From contig NZ_CP108476.1 of assembly GCF_036226465.1 (NCBI RefSeq), forward strand, positions 124,001-188,000: a DNA stretch of 64,000 nt, read 5' to 3'. Positions 1-8,690 of the stretch are shown here, one piece after another. Position numbers and translations under genes: made by a program. Within the stretch, counting starts at the first letter, position 1. Each line of letters starts with the position of its first letter. The notes below the pieces were generated by a model that saw only the letters and a program-made list of their open reading frames with translations, had not been told where the DNA came from and made no database searches. This stretch comes from Kitasatospora sp. NBC_01250. Lineage in GTDB: Bacteria > Actinomycetota > Actinomycetes > Streptomycetales > Streptomycetaceae.

Positions 1-362
1 ACATGCGGGCCCAGCCCTCCCGCTCGGCCACGACGGTCCGGCGCCGCCGCGACGACGCCGGGGCTTGACGCTGTCGGGAAACCGTCGAGAAGCTATCGGG
101 AGGAACTGCGACAGCGTCAGATCTCCGTTTCGGCTCCGTCCTCGACCAGGAGCGGCTGTTCACCGTCGTCCAGGACGTGTTCCTCCCAGAGACGGCCCAC
201 TTGGCAGAGCGCGAGAGAGCTGGCGCAGCTCATCGGCAGCCCTCCCGCCCACGGCAACCAGGCTCGGCAGATCACGCAGGTCCACAGCCGCGGTCGTGGC
301 CCTCGTCATGGCGGGCGCTACAACCCCAAATCCGCCTGCTTCCCGCTGATCTGGCCCGAACG

Positions 363-572
363 GTGCTGAGACTCAGGGAGCACCGTGAGCAGCTCGTGGC
401 TGCCCTCTGCGTCGGCATGGCCGCCGTCAGCCTCGCGCTGACCGTCCTCGCCCTGCTGCGGCAGTCCTACCTCCTCGCCGCTCTGGCCGCTGTCACCTGC
501 GTCAACGTGGCCGTCGGAGCAGGAAGGCGAATCGCCAAGGCGCTGAGCGCACCTGGCGAGACGGAGGACTGA
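363..572 (+). CDS. possible small membrane protein
   Basis: A reading frame from a GTG at 363 would give 69 residues: a basic N-terminus followed by two closely spaced hydrophobic stretches (roughly residues 12-30 and 34-50) and a polar tail ending GETED. I do not recognise a family. There is no clear Shine-Dalgarno sequence before the GTG. The DNA at about 110-360 reads like a degraded coding region in two frames: residues such as VLDQERLFTVVQDVFLPETA in one frame, then ELAQLIGSPPAHGNQARQIT in the next. The small frame could therefore be the end of a broken gene. Confidence 0.3.
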   Translation: MLRLREHREQLVAALCVGMAAVSLALTVLALLRQSYLLAALAAVTCVNVAVGAGRRIAKALSAPGETED

Positions 573-659
573 CCAACGCGGCGGGCCGTGGAGCGCCGGC
601 CCCCAGCATGGCAACCGTCCGGCCCGAATACATCCCGTGTTCGGGCCGGCTCGGTGTGC

Positions 660-1090
660 GGGCACCGGAACGGGCAGCGAGACGGCGCCCGCCGCATCTC
701 GTGGCGCGATCCGCGGTCCGCCCGGTACCCGGCGTGCCTCCAGGGTGCAGCCGGGCGGTTCGGCCGCCCACACCCCCCAGCGGGCGCTGTCCGCACCTGA
801 GGGCAGGAATTCCCCGTTCGGGGCGTCGAGCTCGGCGAGGATCGCGACGGCGTCCGTGCGGCCCTCGGCAAGCCGGGTCAGAGACAGGTCCCACTGAGCC
901 CAGCGGGTGAGCGCCTCCCAACGGGCACGGGTCCGCCCCCGCGCCGGGCAGCGGCAGGTCCAGCTCCCCGCAGGCCGCCATCCGTGTGAACGCCTTGGCG
1001 CCGCACCGGCGGTGGTCCTCCGCACCGGCACCGGGCCTGGCGGGCTCACTCACCGTCGGCCGCTTCCCGGGGATGGCCCGCAGCCACGCA
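660..1090 (-). pseudogene. acyl-CoA dehydrogenase N-terminal remnant
   Basis: On the minus strand two frames join to resemble the N-terminal part of an acyl-CoA dehydrogenase. AKAFTRMAACGELDLPLPG (about 990-930) continues after a frameshift as WEALTRWAQWDLSLTRLAEG, a stretch containing AVAILAELDAP, and RWGVWAAEPPG. The middle and C-terminal catalytic domains are absent; downstream residues turn into low-complexity GC-rich translation. The family call rests on recognising the LARLAEGHTDAVAIL-type segment. The remnant lies just downstream of the F420-type oxidoreductase on the same strand. Confidence 0.5.
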
Positions 1091-1127
1091 GCGATCGGGA
1101 TCGGCGGTGACCGGCTCCTCGGCCTGG

Positions 1128-2084
1128 TCAGGACCGCAGGGCCGGCAGGACCAGTTCGCGGTAGGCGTCGAAGAACACCTCCTGATCCGGCCCGATCTGT
1201 CCGACGTACACCTCGTCGAAGCCGGCTCGCGCATAGGCGCGCACCGTCTCGACGTGCTCCTCCACCTTGTCGCCGCAGGTGACGGCCTCGGCCACCATGT
1301 CGCGGGTGACGAGCCGGCTGGCCTGCTCGAAGTGGGCCGGGGTCGGCAGGATCTGGGCGAGCTCCCCGGGCAGCAGCTCGGTCGGCCACAGGCGGTGCAC
1401 GACGTCGACGGCCTGGTCCCGGTTGCTGCTCCAGCACACCTTCACCCCGCCCACGACCCTCTTGCCGGTGCCGCCGCCCTCCCGGAAGGCGCCCACCAGG
1501 TCGGCGTCCGGGGTCATGGTGACGAAGCCGTCCCCGATCCGCCCGGCCAGCCCGGCGGCCTTCGGCCCGAATCCGGACACCAGGACCGGCAGCGGCTGCT
1601 CGGGCGCGGTGTACAGACGGGCGTTGTCGACGGTGTAGTGCCGGCCGTGGTGGCTGACCAGGCGGCCGGTGAACAGCTCGCGCATCACCTCGACCGCCTC
1701 TTCCAGCATCTCCGCCCGCAGCTCGAAGGAGGGCCAGCGGTCGCCGTGAATGTGCTCGTTCAGTGCCTCCCCGGAGCCGACGCCCAGGGCGAAGCGTCCG
1801 CCGAGCAGGACGCTGGAGGTGGCGGCGGCCTGTGCGGTGACCGCCGGGTGCAGCCGCACCGTCGGACAGGTCACCAGGGTGGTGACCGGCAGGCTCACGG
1901 CCTGCGACAGCGCACCGATCATCGACCACACGAACGCGCTGTTGCCCTGCGCGTCGTTCCACGGATGGAAGTGGTCGGAGATCGCCAGCCGGGTGAACCC
2001 CGCCTGCTGCGCCCGCCGGGCCTGGTCGATCAGCTCCGCCGGGGTGAACTCCTCACACGACAGGAAGTAGCCGTACTCGGTCAT
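1128..2084 (-). CDS. LLM-class F420-dependent oxidoreductase
   Basis: The 318-residue protein is a luciferase-like TIM-barrel oxidoreductase of the F420-dependent glucose-6-phosphate dehydrogenase-like family. It opens with MTEYGYFLSCEEF, carries AISDHFHPWND near residue 35, LGGRFALGVGSGEALNEH near 95-112, and a C-terminal YVGQIGPDQE segment. Members use coenzyme F420 for hydride transfer on various substrates; the substrate here cannot be read from sequence. The ATG start is supported by GGAGAGGAGCAGG just upstream. It appears to be monocistronic, in the cytoplasm. TIM-barrel signatures are complete and no lesion is visible. Confidence 0.88.
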   Translation of the reverse strand: MTEYGYFLSCEEFTPAELIDQARRAQQAGFTRLAISDHFHPWNDAQGNSAFVWSMIGALSQAVSLPVTTLVTCPTVRLHPAVTAQAAATSSVLLGGRFALGVGSGEALNEHIHGDRWPSFELRAEMLEEAVEVMRELFTGRLVSHHGRHYTVDNARLYTAPEQPLPVLVSGFGPKAAGLAGRIGDGFVTMTPDADLVGAFREGGGTGKRVVGGVKVCWSSNRDQAVDVVHRLWPTELLPGELAQILPTPAHFEQASRLVTRDMVAEAVTCGDKVEEHVETVRAYARAGFDEVYVGQIGPDQEVFFDAYRELVLPALRS

Positions 2085-2430
2085 CGAACCTGCTCCTCTC
2101 CAAACGTCTCCCTGACTTCTGAACGGCGGCTACCCCAGGCAGCGCTTGACCATCACGCTAATCCGAAGATCCTTCGAGCATCCGGCGACAGCACCACAGC
2201 CCGAGGCGAGCCCTTCAGCGCCGCAGTCGCCCGTGGCAGGAGACCGGTGAGAAGAACGGTGAGATCGACGACCTCGTCGGCCGTGCGACGGACTGGGCCG
2301 AACGGGTGAGCGCCCTGCTGCGCCACCCGGACCCTCTCGAAGGCATCGCGCATCTTCACCGGACCGGCCTCCTGGAGCTGCTGGACGCCGGCAGCGCCAC
2401 CCTGGCCAGACACCCCGGGCCCCGGGCCGG
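2085..2430. other. no confident gene
   Basis: This 346-bp gap has promoter-proximal DNA for the oxidoreductase and partial open frames on both strands. A plus-strand frame at about 2250-2420 reads plausibly protein-like (DLVGRATDWAERVSALLRHP, then GLLELLDAG) but lacks a convincing start and I cannot assign it. It may be another broken gene. Confidence 0.3.
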
Positions 2431-2560
2431 TCAGCCGTGCCGCATGTCGCCCGGACCGATGAGCGAGGAGGCCGGCCGACCCTGGGAGGTGCCCGGCGGG
2501 GTGGCGGCAAGCGGCGGCGGAGCGCCTTCGGCGGTCATCCAGGACTGTGGGCTGTCCTGG
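2431..2560 (-). pseudogene. duplicated C-terminal tail of the SRPBCC protein
   Basis: The minus strand encodes MTAEGAPP followed by a Gly/Pro-rich run and the terminal sequence GPGDMRHG-stop. This matches the tail of the SRPBCC gene at 19,894-20,532 (MTGEGAPP ... DPDDMRHG-stop). The terminal nucleotides around the stop are nearly identical between the two sites. No START/cyclase domain precedes the tail here, so it is an isolated 3' fragment. Confidence 0.5.
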
Positions 2561-2659
2561 TAGGGGCGTCCCGGAGGCCCGGCCCGCCGCATCGCCCGGG
2601 TGACGCGCCGGCGCGAGGCGCCACTCTGCATCGACACGCCGGTGCCGGTTGGGGTGTGG

Positions 2660-4603
2660 TCACAGCTCGATGTCCGGGTGGAGGCGGGCCATGGTCCACA
2701 GGCGCCGGCGGCGGGTCACCAGGGTGGTGAGGGCGAGGAAGGCGACACCGCAGGCGGCCAGGACGGCGGCGTCGCGCACCAGGTGCGAGGTCAGGCCACC
2801 GGAGACGGTCACCCGCAGGCCGTCGATGAGGTAGGTCATCGGCAGCAGCGGGTGCAGTGCCTGGAAGAAGGCGGGCGTGGTGGCCACCGGATAGAGACCG
2901 CCCGAGGCGGTGAGCTGGAGGATGAGCAGGACCAGGGAGAGGACGTCGCCCGCGATCCCCAGTGTGGTGCGCAGGAAGTGGTCGATCGTCACGAAGGAGC
3001 CCACCGCGAGAACCAGCAGGGCGATCGTGGCCAGCGGGTGGAGCGGATGGAGGCCGAGCGCCAGGTCGACCACGCCATAGAGGACCAGGGCGGCCACCGC
3101 CCCCAGGGCGGCTGCCGGCAGCCAGCCCGCCAGCGCGATGCTGCGGGCGCGGGCCGGTCCCGCCAGTGCACGGCGGTTGGTCGGCCGGAGCAGCAGGTAG
3201 GCGAAGAGGCCGAACACCCACAGGGCGATGCCGAAGAAGAACGGTGCCATGCCGCGCCCGTAGACCCCGGCGGGGTGCAGGTTCTCGCGGTCGATGTGGA
3301 CGGGCGTGCCGAGCACCTGGGAGGCGGCGGAGATCTGCTGGTCGTCGAGGTCGGGGATGTCGGCGAGGCCGGCGTCGACGGTCTGCGAGAGCTGGGTGGC
3401 GCCGCTGTTGGCCTGGTCGGCCGCGCTCTTGGCCGCATCCGCCGCCTGTTGCGCGCTGTTCAGGCCGGTGGTGAGGGTGGCGGCACCGGCGGCCACGCTC
3501 CGACTGCCGGAGTCGACCAGGCGCAGGGGGGTGTTGAGGGCGGCGATGCGCTGCTGGAGGGTGGCGACCTGGCTCTGGAGTTGCTGGGCGTCCGTCACCG
3601 CCTGCGGTGCCGCGTCCGCGGTGGCCGCTGCCTGGCCGTCCACCTGCCCGGCGGTGGCGTCGGCCTGCCGGATGCCGTCCAGGACCTTCTGGAAGCCCGG
3701 GTCCTGGGCGAGTTGGGGGTTGGCGGTGGCGAACTGCTGGAGGTCGGCGACGGCTTGCGAGGTCGTGCGGTGGATCTGGCTGGTCCCGGTGTGCACCGCG
3801 CCGGTGCCCTGTTCGGCGAGTTGGGCGGCGGTCGCCAGGGAGGCGGCGACGGTGGGGAGTTGGCCGGTGGCAGCAGAGTTCAGTGTGGTGGCCGCAGTGT
3901 CGACCTGGCTGATGGCCTGGCTGATCTGCTGACTGCCGGTGGCCACCTGGCCCGCCGCGGTGCCGGTGGTGCTGCTGGCGGCGGCGAGGGCCGAGCTGCC
4001 CTGCTGGGCCGTGGTGGTGGCGCCGGCCAGCTGGTGGGCGGCTGTCGAGGCGGTGGTCAACTTTTGCCGGACCTCGGACAGTTGGCCGTAGAGGCTGCGG
4101 ACGTAGGCCTGGTGGGTGGCCGCGTCGATCTGCGCCTCCAGTTTGGACTGGACGGTCTCGGTCATCACACCGGCGATGTAGTTGTTGGCGTCGTCGAGTT
4201 CCATCCGCAAGCCGGCCGGTTGAGGCTGGGAATCGCCCGCGCTGGCCAGCCGGGTACTGAAATCGGTGGGGATCTCGATGGTGAAGGCGTACCGGCCCGA
4301 GCGCAGTCCGGCGGCGGCGGTGGGCCGGTCGACGAAGCGCCAGGCGAAGGTTCCGGAGGCCTTGAGCTGCTGCACCAGCTCGTCTCCCGCATCGACCACC
4401 TGGCCGCGGGAACTCGTCGCGGGGTGGTCCAGATTGACCACGGCCACCGGGATCCGGTCGGTCTTGCCGTACGGGTCCCAGTTGGCCCACAGGTACATCG
4501 CGCCGTACAGCAGCGGGACCAGGCAGAGGACCAGCGGCACCAGGCGGCGCAACGGTCCGCGGAAGCGGCGCAGTTCCAGGAAGGCCAGCCTGAGCGCGGT
4601 CAT
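2660..4603 (-). CDS. YhgE/Pip-like ABC-2 type permease
   Basis: The 647-residue membrane protein has the YhgE/Pip layout. It has one N-terminal membrane helix (LVPLVLCLVPLLYGAMYLWA, about residues 19-38), a long extracytoplasmic region rich in Ala/Gln/Thr that is predicted coiled coil (about 140-420), and five or six helices in the last 200 residues. Phrases such as PVAVVNLD and LLPMTYLIDGLR are typical of the family. It overlaps the preceding ATPase by 4 bp (ATGA), so the two are probably translationally coupled as a transporter. Such systems are linked with export or envelope functions; the cargo is unknown. Confidence 0.85.
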   Translation of the reverse strand: MTALRLAFLELRRFRGPLRRLVPLVLCLVPLLYGAMYLWANWDPYGKTDRIPVAVVNLDHPATSSRGQVVDAGDELVQQLKASGTFAWRFVDRPTAAAGLRSGRYAFTIEIPTDFSTRLASAGDSQPQPAGLRMELDDANNYIAGVMTETVQSKLEAQIDAATHQAYVRSLYGQLSEVRQKLTTASTAAHQLAGATTTAQQGSSALAAASSTTGTAAGQVATGSQQISQAISQVDTAATTLNSAATGQLPTVAASLATAAQLAEQGTGAVHTGTSQIHRTTSQAVADLQQFATANPQLAQDPGFQKVLDGIRQADATAGQVDGQAAATADAAPQAVTDAQQLQSQVATLQQRIAALNTPLRLVDSGSRSVAAGAATLTTGLNSAQQAADAAKSAADQANSGATQLSQTVDAGLADIPDLDDQQISAASQVLGTPVHIDRENLHPAGVYGRGMAPFFFGIALWVFGLFAYLLLRPTNRRALAGPARARSIALAGWLPAAALGAVAALVLYGVVDLALGLHPLHPLATIALLVLAVGSFVTIDHFLRTTLGIAGDVLSLVLLILQLTASGGLYPVATTPAFFQALHPLLPMTYLIDGLRVTVSGGLTSHLVRDAAVLAACGVAFLALTTLVTRRRRLWTMARLHPDIEL

Positions 4604-5307
4604 CCGCGGGCCGCCAGATCGCGGGGGCGGCGGGCCGGGCGCGGGGCGGGCAGTCGCGTCGCACTGCGCCGGGGCAGGTCGAGCAGAACGGTGCCCGGTG
4701 CGGGGTCCTCCGGCGGTTGGGTGGCCGAGGAGAGCACCGTGCACCCGGTGGCGCACACGGCCTGCAGCGCCTGCCAGGCGCGGTGGCGGTCCGGATCGGG
4801 ACAGCCCCGGCCGACGTTGTCCACCACCAGTGCCGCGGGCCCGGCGGCCAACGCGAGGGCCGTTGCGAACAGCAGTGCCTCCAGTGGATCCAAGTCCTCG
4901 GCCAGGGTCGAGCCGCGTAGCCGCAGGCCCAGCAGGCGGGCCGCCGTCACCACGCCGCGCACCGTGACCGCGCGGTCGGTCCAGCGGCGCTCGGCCACCA
5001 ACTCGGCAACGCTCAGCCGCCCTTCCAGCTCGAGCGCGGCGTCGGCCCTGGCGATGGCGACCCGTCGGCGGATCCGGTGCGCACCGCGCCCGGGCGCGGT
5101 GGCTCCGCCCACCCGCACCACCCCGGTGGTCAGCCGCATCCGTGCGGCCAGCGCCAGCAGGAGTGCCGTACGGCCCGACCCTGCCGGGCCGTGGGCGACC
5201 AGCAGGCCGCCGGCGGGCACGTCGAGGTCGACGTTCTCGAACACCGGGCCCCGGGGCCCGTGCACGCTGATTCCCCGTGCATTCACGCAGTCGCCAGTCG
5301 TCTTCAC
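4600..5307 (-). CDS. ABC transporter ATP-binding protein (atypical Walker B)
   Basis: A 235-residue ATPase, counting from a GTG at 5307 just before the conserved ISVHGPRGPVFENVDLDV segment; an upstream ATG at 5427 is possible but adds an unconserved leader. Walker A is GPAGSGRTALL near residue 45. The Walker B region reads AALVVDNVG, where the usual catalytic Glu after Asp is Asn. No obvious LSGGQ signature is present. It overlaps the permease start by 4 bp. It may hydrolyse ATP weakly or rely on a partner. Family membership is clear from the nucleotide-binding fold, but activity is uncertain. Confidence 0.75.
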   Translation of the reverse strand: MKTTGDCVNARGISVHGPRGPVFENVDLDVPAGGLLVAHGPAGSGRTALLLALAARMRLTTGVVRVGGATAPGRGAHRIRRRVAIARADAALELEGRLSVAELVAERRWTDRAVTVRGVVTAARLLGLRLRGSTLAEDLDPLEALLFATALALAAGPAALVVDNVGRGCPDPDRHRAWQALQAVCATGCTVLSSATQPPEDPAPGTVLLDLPRRSATRLPAPRPARRPRDLAARG

Positions 5308-5640
5308 GACTGACGGGTAACCCGGTTCGGCGGATCCACACCCGGCCGTCGCCACCTGACGGTTCTCCCGGACCAGTCCGTGCTCCTCCCCCGGTTTCCC
5401 GTCCAGGCCGCCTCGGCGGCCCCGCACGGCCGTACGGCACCGTAACCTCGCCGGTCGGGTCGGTCCGGCGAGTCGGCGTTCACCGCGGGAGCCGGGGTGC
5501 GGGGCAGCCCGTCCTGGTCGCAGACCGCGGTCCCGTCACGGGTGGGCTTGGCCTCGTGGGTCCGAACCGTGGAGCAGTCCTCGTGGTGGCGTCGCAGGCC
5601 TGGAGGCCGCGCTGTTGCGGGGCTGGGGGTCGACCACGCA
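5308..5640. other. intergenic, no gene seen
   Basis: This 333-bp stretch lies upstream of the ATPase on the minus strand and beyond the terminator of the CsbD gene. Open frames here are short and show no recognisable protein. The upstream part should hold the ATPase/permease promoter. Confidence 0.4.
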
Positions 5641-5686
5641 CGTGCAGCGGTGGCCCCGCCGTTTCCCGTGGGGCCACCGCTGCACG
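5641..5686 (-). terminator. strong hairpin terminator after csbD-like gene
   Basis: A perfect 17-bp inverted repeat (5641-5657 with 5670-5686) surrounds a 12-nt loop and sits 13 bp beyond the stop codon of the CsbD-like gene on the minus strand. Actinomycete terminators often lack a U-tract, as here. Confidence 0.75.
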
Positions 5687-5698
5687 GCGTGAGGGGGG

Positions 5699-5872
5699 TC
5701 AGTGGTCCAGGGCGTCCTTGAGGTGCTCGCCTGCCTGCTTGATGTCGCCCTTCGCCTGGTCGGCCTTGCCCTCGGCCTTCAGACGCTCGTTGCCGGTGGC
5801 CTTGCCGGCGCCTTCCTTGACCGCGCCCTTGGCCTTGTCCGCGGCGTTCTCGATCTTGTCGCTGGCACTCAT
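5699..5872 (-). CDS. CsbD family general stress protein
   Basis: The 57-residue hydrophilic protein runs MSASDKIENAADKAKG ... GNERLKAEGKADQAKGD ... DALDH, the classic CsbD pattern. Family members are small, helical, abundant stress proteins (sigma-B controlled in Bacillus) of unknown biochemical role. GGAGG lies just before the ATG. A paralogue with the same length is at 38,681-38,854. A strong terminator follows. Confidence 0.93.
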   Translation of the reverse strand: MSASDKIENAADKAKGAVKEGAGKATGNERLKAEGKADQAKGDIKQAGEHLKDALDH

Positions 5873-6201
5873 GTCGAGCCTCCGGTTCTGGGTCGGCACA
5901 GCATCGAAGCTGCGTTGGCCCACCGCCTGCCCCCGCCAGAAGGGATGAATCCCCCGAATACGTACCCGACGGTCCGGGGCGCGCTGTCGTGGCGCCCGTT
6001 CCCCGGGGTGCTCACGGACTCCGCCGCTGCTCCAGCCTCCACCGTGCGCGGCACCACCACGCCGAGCGGGACCTGCCGGTAGTTGGAACCGTCGGTCGCG
6101 TACGCCCAGCGGCTGCCCGCGTCGAAGCGGACCTCGCCGTCCACCTCGGCCCGCAGCGCCCGCTCGAGCGCGGTCTGATCCACACTCTCGCTGCCGGTCA
6201 C
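5869..6201 (-). pseudogene. truncated FAD-linked oxidase, N-terminus only
   Basis: A GTG at 6201 starts VDQTALERALRAEVDGEVRF, followed by GSRWAYATDGSNYRQVPLG and VVVPRTVEAGAAA. This is the N-terminal edge of the FAD_binding_4 domain of glycolate/lactate-oxidase-type flavoproteins. Homology stops there, and the remaining ~50 residues to the stop are unrelated. A full family member would be at least 450 residues. The GTG lies immediately beside the stop of the TPP enzyme, so the intact ancestor was probably co-transcribed and coupled to it. It cannot bind FAD productively in this form. Confidence 0.65.
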
Positions 6202-6204
6202 CGG

Positions 6205-7992
6205 TCAGCTCCCTCCGTTGCCGGGCAGGAACTCCTGGATCTTCGCCTTCACGCCCTGCTGGACCACCGATCGCCGGTCGCTGTCGCCCTTGAGGACCGA
6301 CAGGGCGGCGGCCTTGATCTGGTCCCAGGTGGCGTGCGGCGGGATCGGCGGCACCGCCGGGTCGGTACGGAAGTCGATGACGAACGGCCGGTCCGCGGCG
6401 AGTGCCTGGCGCCAGGCCGTCTCCACGTCCTCGGGCTGCTCGACCCGCCTGCCGTACAGGCCGAGCAGCTGGGCGATATCGGCGTACCGGACGTCGGGCA
6501 GGCTCTGCGAGGGCTCGAACTGCGGTGCGCCCTGCATCGCGCGCATCTCCCAGGTGACCTGGTTCAGGTCGTGGTTGTTCAGCACCGCGATTACCAGGCG
6601 CGGGTCGGACCACTCCTGGTAGTACTTCGCGGCGGTGATCAGCTCGGCGAGGCCGTTCATCTGCATCGCGCCGTCACCGACGATCGCGATCGCCGGCCGG
6701 TCGGGGTGGGCGAACTTCGCGCCGATCGCATACGGCACGCCCGGCCCCATCGTCGCCAGCGTCCCTGACAGCGAACCGCGCATCTCGCCGCGGAACCGCA
6801 GGTGGCGGGCGTACCAGTTGGCCGCCGACCCGGAGTCCGCCGCCACCATCGCGTTCTCGGGCAGCAGCGCGTCGAGGGTGTGGACGACGTACTCGGGGTT
6901 GACCGGGTCCGCGGGCACCTCGGCGCGGCGCTGCATGACCTCCCACCAGCGGGCGGCGTTGTCCTCGATCGTCTTGCGCCACGCCCGGTCCTGCTTCGCC
7001 TCCAGCATCGGGATCAGCCGGCGCAGCGTCCCGCCCGCGTCCCCGACGAGGTTGACCTCGAACGGGTAGCGCAGGCCCACCATGGACGGGTCGAGGTCGA
7101 TCTGCACAGCCCTGGCCTGCCCGAACTCGGGCAGGAACTGGGTGTACGGGAAGCTGGACCCGACCACGAGCAGGGTGTCGCAGTCCCGCATCATCTCGTA
7201 CGACGGCCTGGTGCCGAGCAGACCGATCGACCCGGTCACGTACGGCAGCGTGTCGGGCAGCGCGTCCTTGCCCAGCAGCGCCTTCGCCACGCCGGCGCCC
7301 AGGAGTTCGGCGACCTGCTCGACCTCGGGACGGGCATGCCGGGCGCCCTGCCCGATCAGCATCGCCACCTTCTCGCCGGCGTTGAGGATCTCCGCGGCCT
7401 TTGCGAGGTCCTCCTCGGCCGGGACCGGCGCGTAGTGCGGAACGCCGAGGCTGGAGGGGACCTGCTTGAACGCGTGCGCGGGCGGCTCGTAGTCGAGCTC
7501 CTGCACATCGGCCGGGATGATCACCGCGGTCACCGTGCGGCGGGTCGCCGCGATGCGCATCGCCCGGTCCAGCACGTTCGGCAGCTGGGCGGGGACGGTG
7601 ACCATCTCGCAGTACTCCGAGGCCACGTCCTTGTACAGGCTGAGCAGGTCCACCTCCTGCTGGTAGGAGCCGCCCATCGCGCTGCGGTCGGTCTGCCCGA
7701 CGATCGCCACCACCGGCACGTGGTCGAGCTTCGCGTCGTACAGGCCGTTCAGCAGGTGGATCGCCCCCGGCCCGGAGGTCGCCGCGCACACCCCGGTGCG
7801 ACCGGAGTACTTCGCGTAGCCGACGGCCTGGAAGGCCGCCATCTCCTCGTGCCGGGCCTGGATGAACCGCGGCCGGTCCTCGGCGCGCCCCCAGGCGGCC
7901 AGCAGGCCGTTGATCCCGTCACCCGGGTAGGCGAAGACGTACTCCACCTCCCACGCGCGCAGCCGCTCCAGGACATGGTCGGAAACCTTCAT
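6205..7992 (-). CDS. pyruvate oxidase-like TPP-dependent enzyme
   Basis: The 595-residue protein has the three-domain fold of acetolactate synthase/pyruvate oxidase enzymes: N-terminal pyrimidine-binding domain with the conserved Glu in ARHEEMAAFQAVGYAK, a central domain, and a C-terminal TPP-binding motif beginning GDGAMQMNGLAEL and ending about 30 residues later in NNHDLN. The sequence most resembles pyruvate dehydrogenase (quinone)/PoxB-type proteins, which decarboxylate pyruvate to acetate using FAD and quinone, but the substrate is not proven. The ATG at 7992 is preferred to one five codons upstream because GGAGGAG is correctly spaced from it. The truncated FAD oxidase follows directly. 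Confidence 0.85.
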   Translation of the reverse strand: MKVSDHVLERLRAWEVEYVFAYPGDGINGLLAAWGRAEDRPRFIQARHEEMAAFQAVGYAKYSGRTGVCAATSGPGAIHLLNGLYDAKLDHVPVVAIVGQTDRSAMGGSYQQEVDLLSLYKDVASEYCEMVTVPAQLPNVLDRAMRIAATRRTVTAVIIPADVQELDYEPPAHAFKQVPSSLGVPHYAPVPAEEDLAKAAEILNAGEKVAMLIGQGARHARPEVEQVAELLGAGVAKALLGKDALPDTLPYVTGSIGLLGTRPSYEMMRDCDTLLVVGSSFPYTQFLPEFGQARAVQIDLDPSMVGLRYPFEVNLVGDAGGTLRRLIPMLEAKQDRAWRKTIEDNAARWWEVMQRRAEVPADPVNPEYVVHTLDALLPENAMVAADSGSAANWYARHLRFRGEMRGSLSGTLATMGPGVPYAIGAKFAHPDRPAIAIVGDGAMQMNGLAELITAAKYYQEWSDPRLVIAVLNNHDLNQVTWEMRAMQGAPQFEPSQSLPDVRYADIAQLLGLYGRRVEQPEDVETAWRQALAADRPFVIDFRTDPAVPPIPPHATWDQIKAAALSVLKGDSDRRSVVQQGVKAKIQEFLPGNGGS

Positions 7993-8330
7993 CGCCCGCT
8001 CCTCCACAGCACAGCTTTGGCCTCTCGATCACCGGAGAGGCCCCACGAGGCACGGCTAACCGCTGGAAAGGCGATGAAACGGCCACAGGTGGCACCACCC
8101 CGGGGACCTCGGCGGTATCACCTCGTGCACGGCTGCCGAAAAGCAGGCAGGCCGAATGCCCCGGCGTGGGTACCACGAGTGGTCGTCGGCGCCGGGCCGG
8201 GCGCCTTCGGGGATGGCCACGGACCGAGCGGGAGTGTGGTCGCCGAAGCCCGAACACGGAGGATTGTTCCGGGGGAAGCCGGACAGACGAGCGTGCGGCC
8301 ACCTTCCGCGACAACGCAAGGGACTCTGCG
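7993..8330. other. divergent intergenic region
   Basis: 338 bp separate the minus-strand TPP enzyme from the plus-strand WhiD-like gene. No reading frame here looks like a protein. It should contain both promoters, but I could not identify confident -35/-10 pairs. Confidence 0.4.
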
Positions 8331-8630
8331 ATGGTGAACGTCTCCCGGTTGCCCGGCGCCTACGAGCACCACTGGAACTGGCAGTTGCACGGCTCTTGCC
8401 GTGCCACCGAGAACAGCCTCTTCTTCCACCCGCCCGGGGAACGCGGCGCGGCCCACGACGAGCGCGAAGCGGCGGCGAAGGCCATCTGCACCGACTGCCC
8501 CGTGCGGCTCGACTGCCTGCGCCACGCCCTCACCGCCCGTGAACCCTACGGCGTGTGGGGCGGCCTGACCGAAGACGAACGCCACCGGCTGCTCGCGCGC
8601 GGACTGCGCCTGGCCCAGCCGACCGCCTGA
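8331..8630 (+). CDS. WhiB-family (WhiD-like) iron-sulfur regulator
   Basis: The 99-residue protein has the four Wbl cysteines (C23, C53, C56, C62) expected to ligate a [4Fe-4S] cluster, followed by GVWGG (residues 74-78) and a short basic tail. The N-terminus (VSRLPGAYEHHWNWQL) and SLFFHPPGERGAA segment resemble WhiD of Streptomyces rather than WhiA/B/E types. Wbl proteins bind the principal sigma factor and modulate transcription, often in redox or developmental responses. The ATG at 8331 is chosen because homology begins there. Sixty base pairs downstream is the ferritin-like gene, possibly co-transcribed. Confidence 0.88.
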   Translation: MVNVSRLPGAYEHHWNWQLHGSCRATENSLFFHPPGERGAAHDEREAAAKAICTDCPVRLDCLRHALTAREPYGVWGGLTEDERHRLLARGLRLAQPTA

Positions 8631-8690
8631 CACCGCATCGGCCGCCAGGCCGGCTTTCGACACCCATCCGACTCCCCGGAGGACACCCCC

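Noticed and set aside
2600..5320. A 906-codon plus-strand open frame
   Set aside because: Antisense to the permease/ATPase pair, low-complexity composition, no domain.
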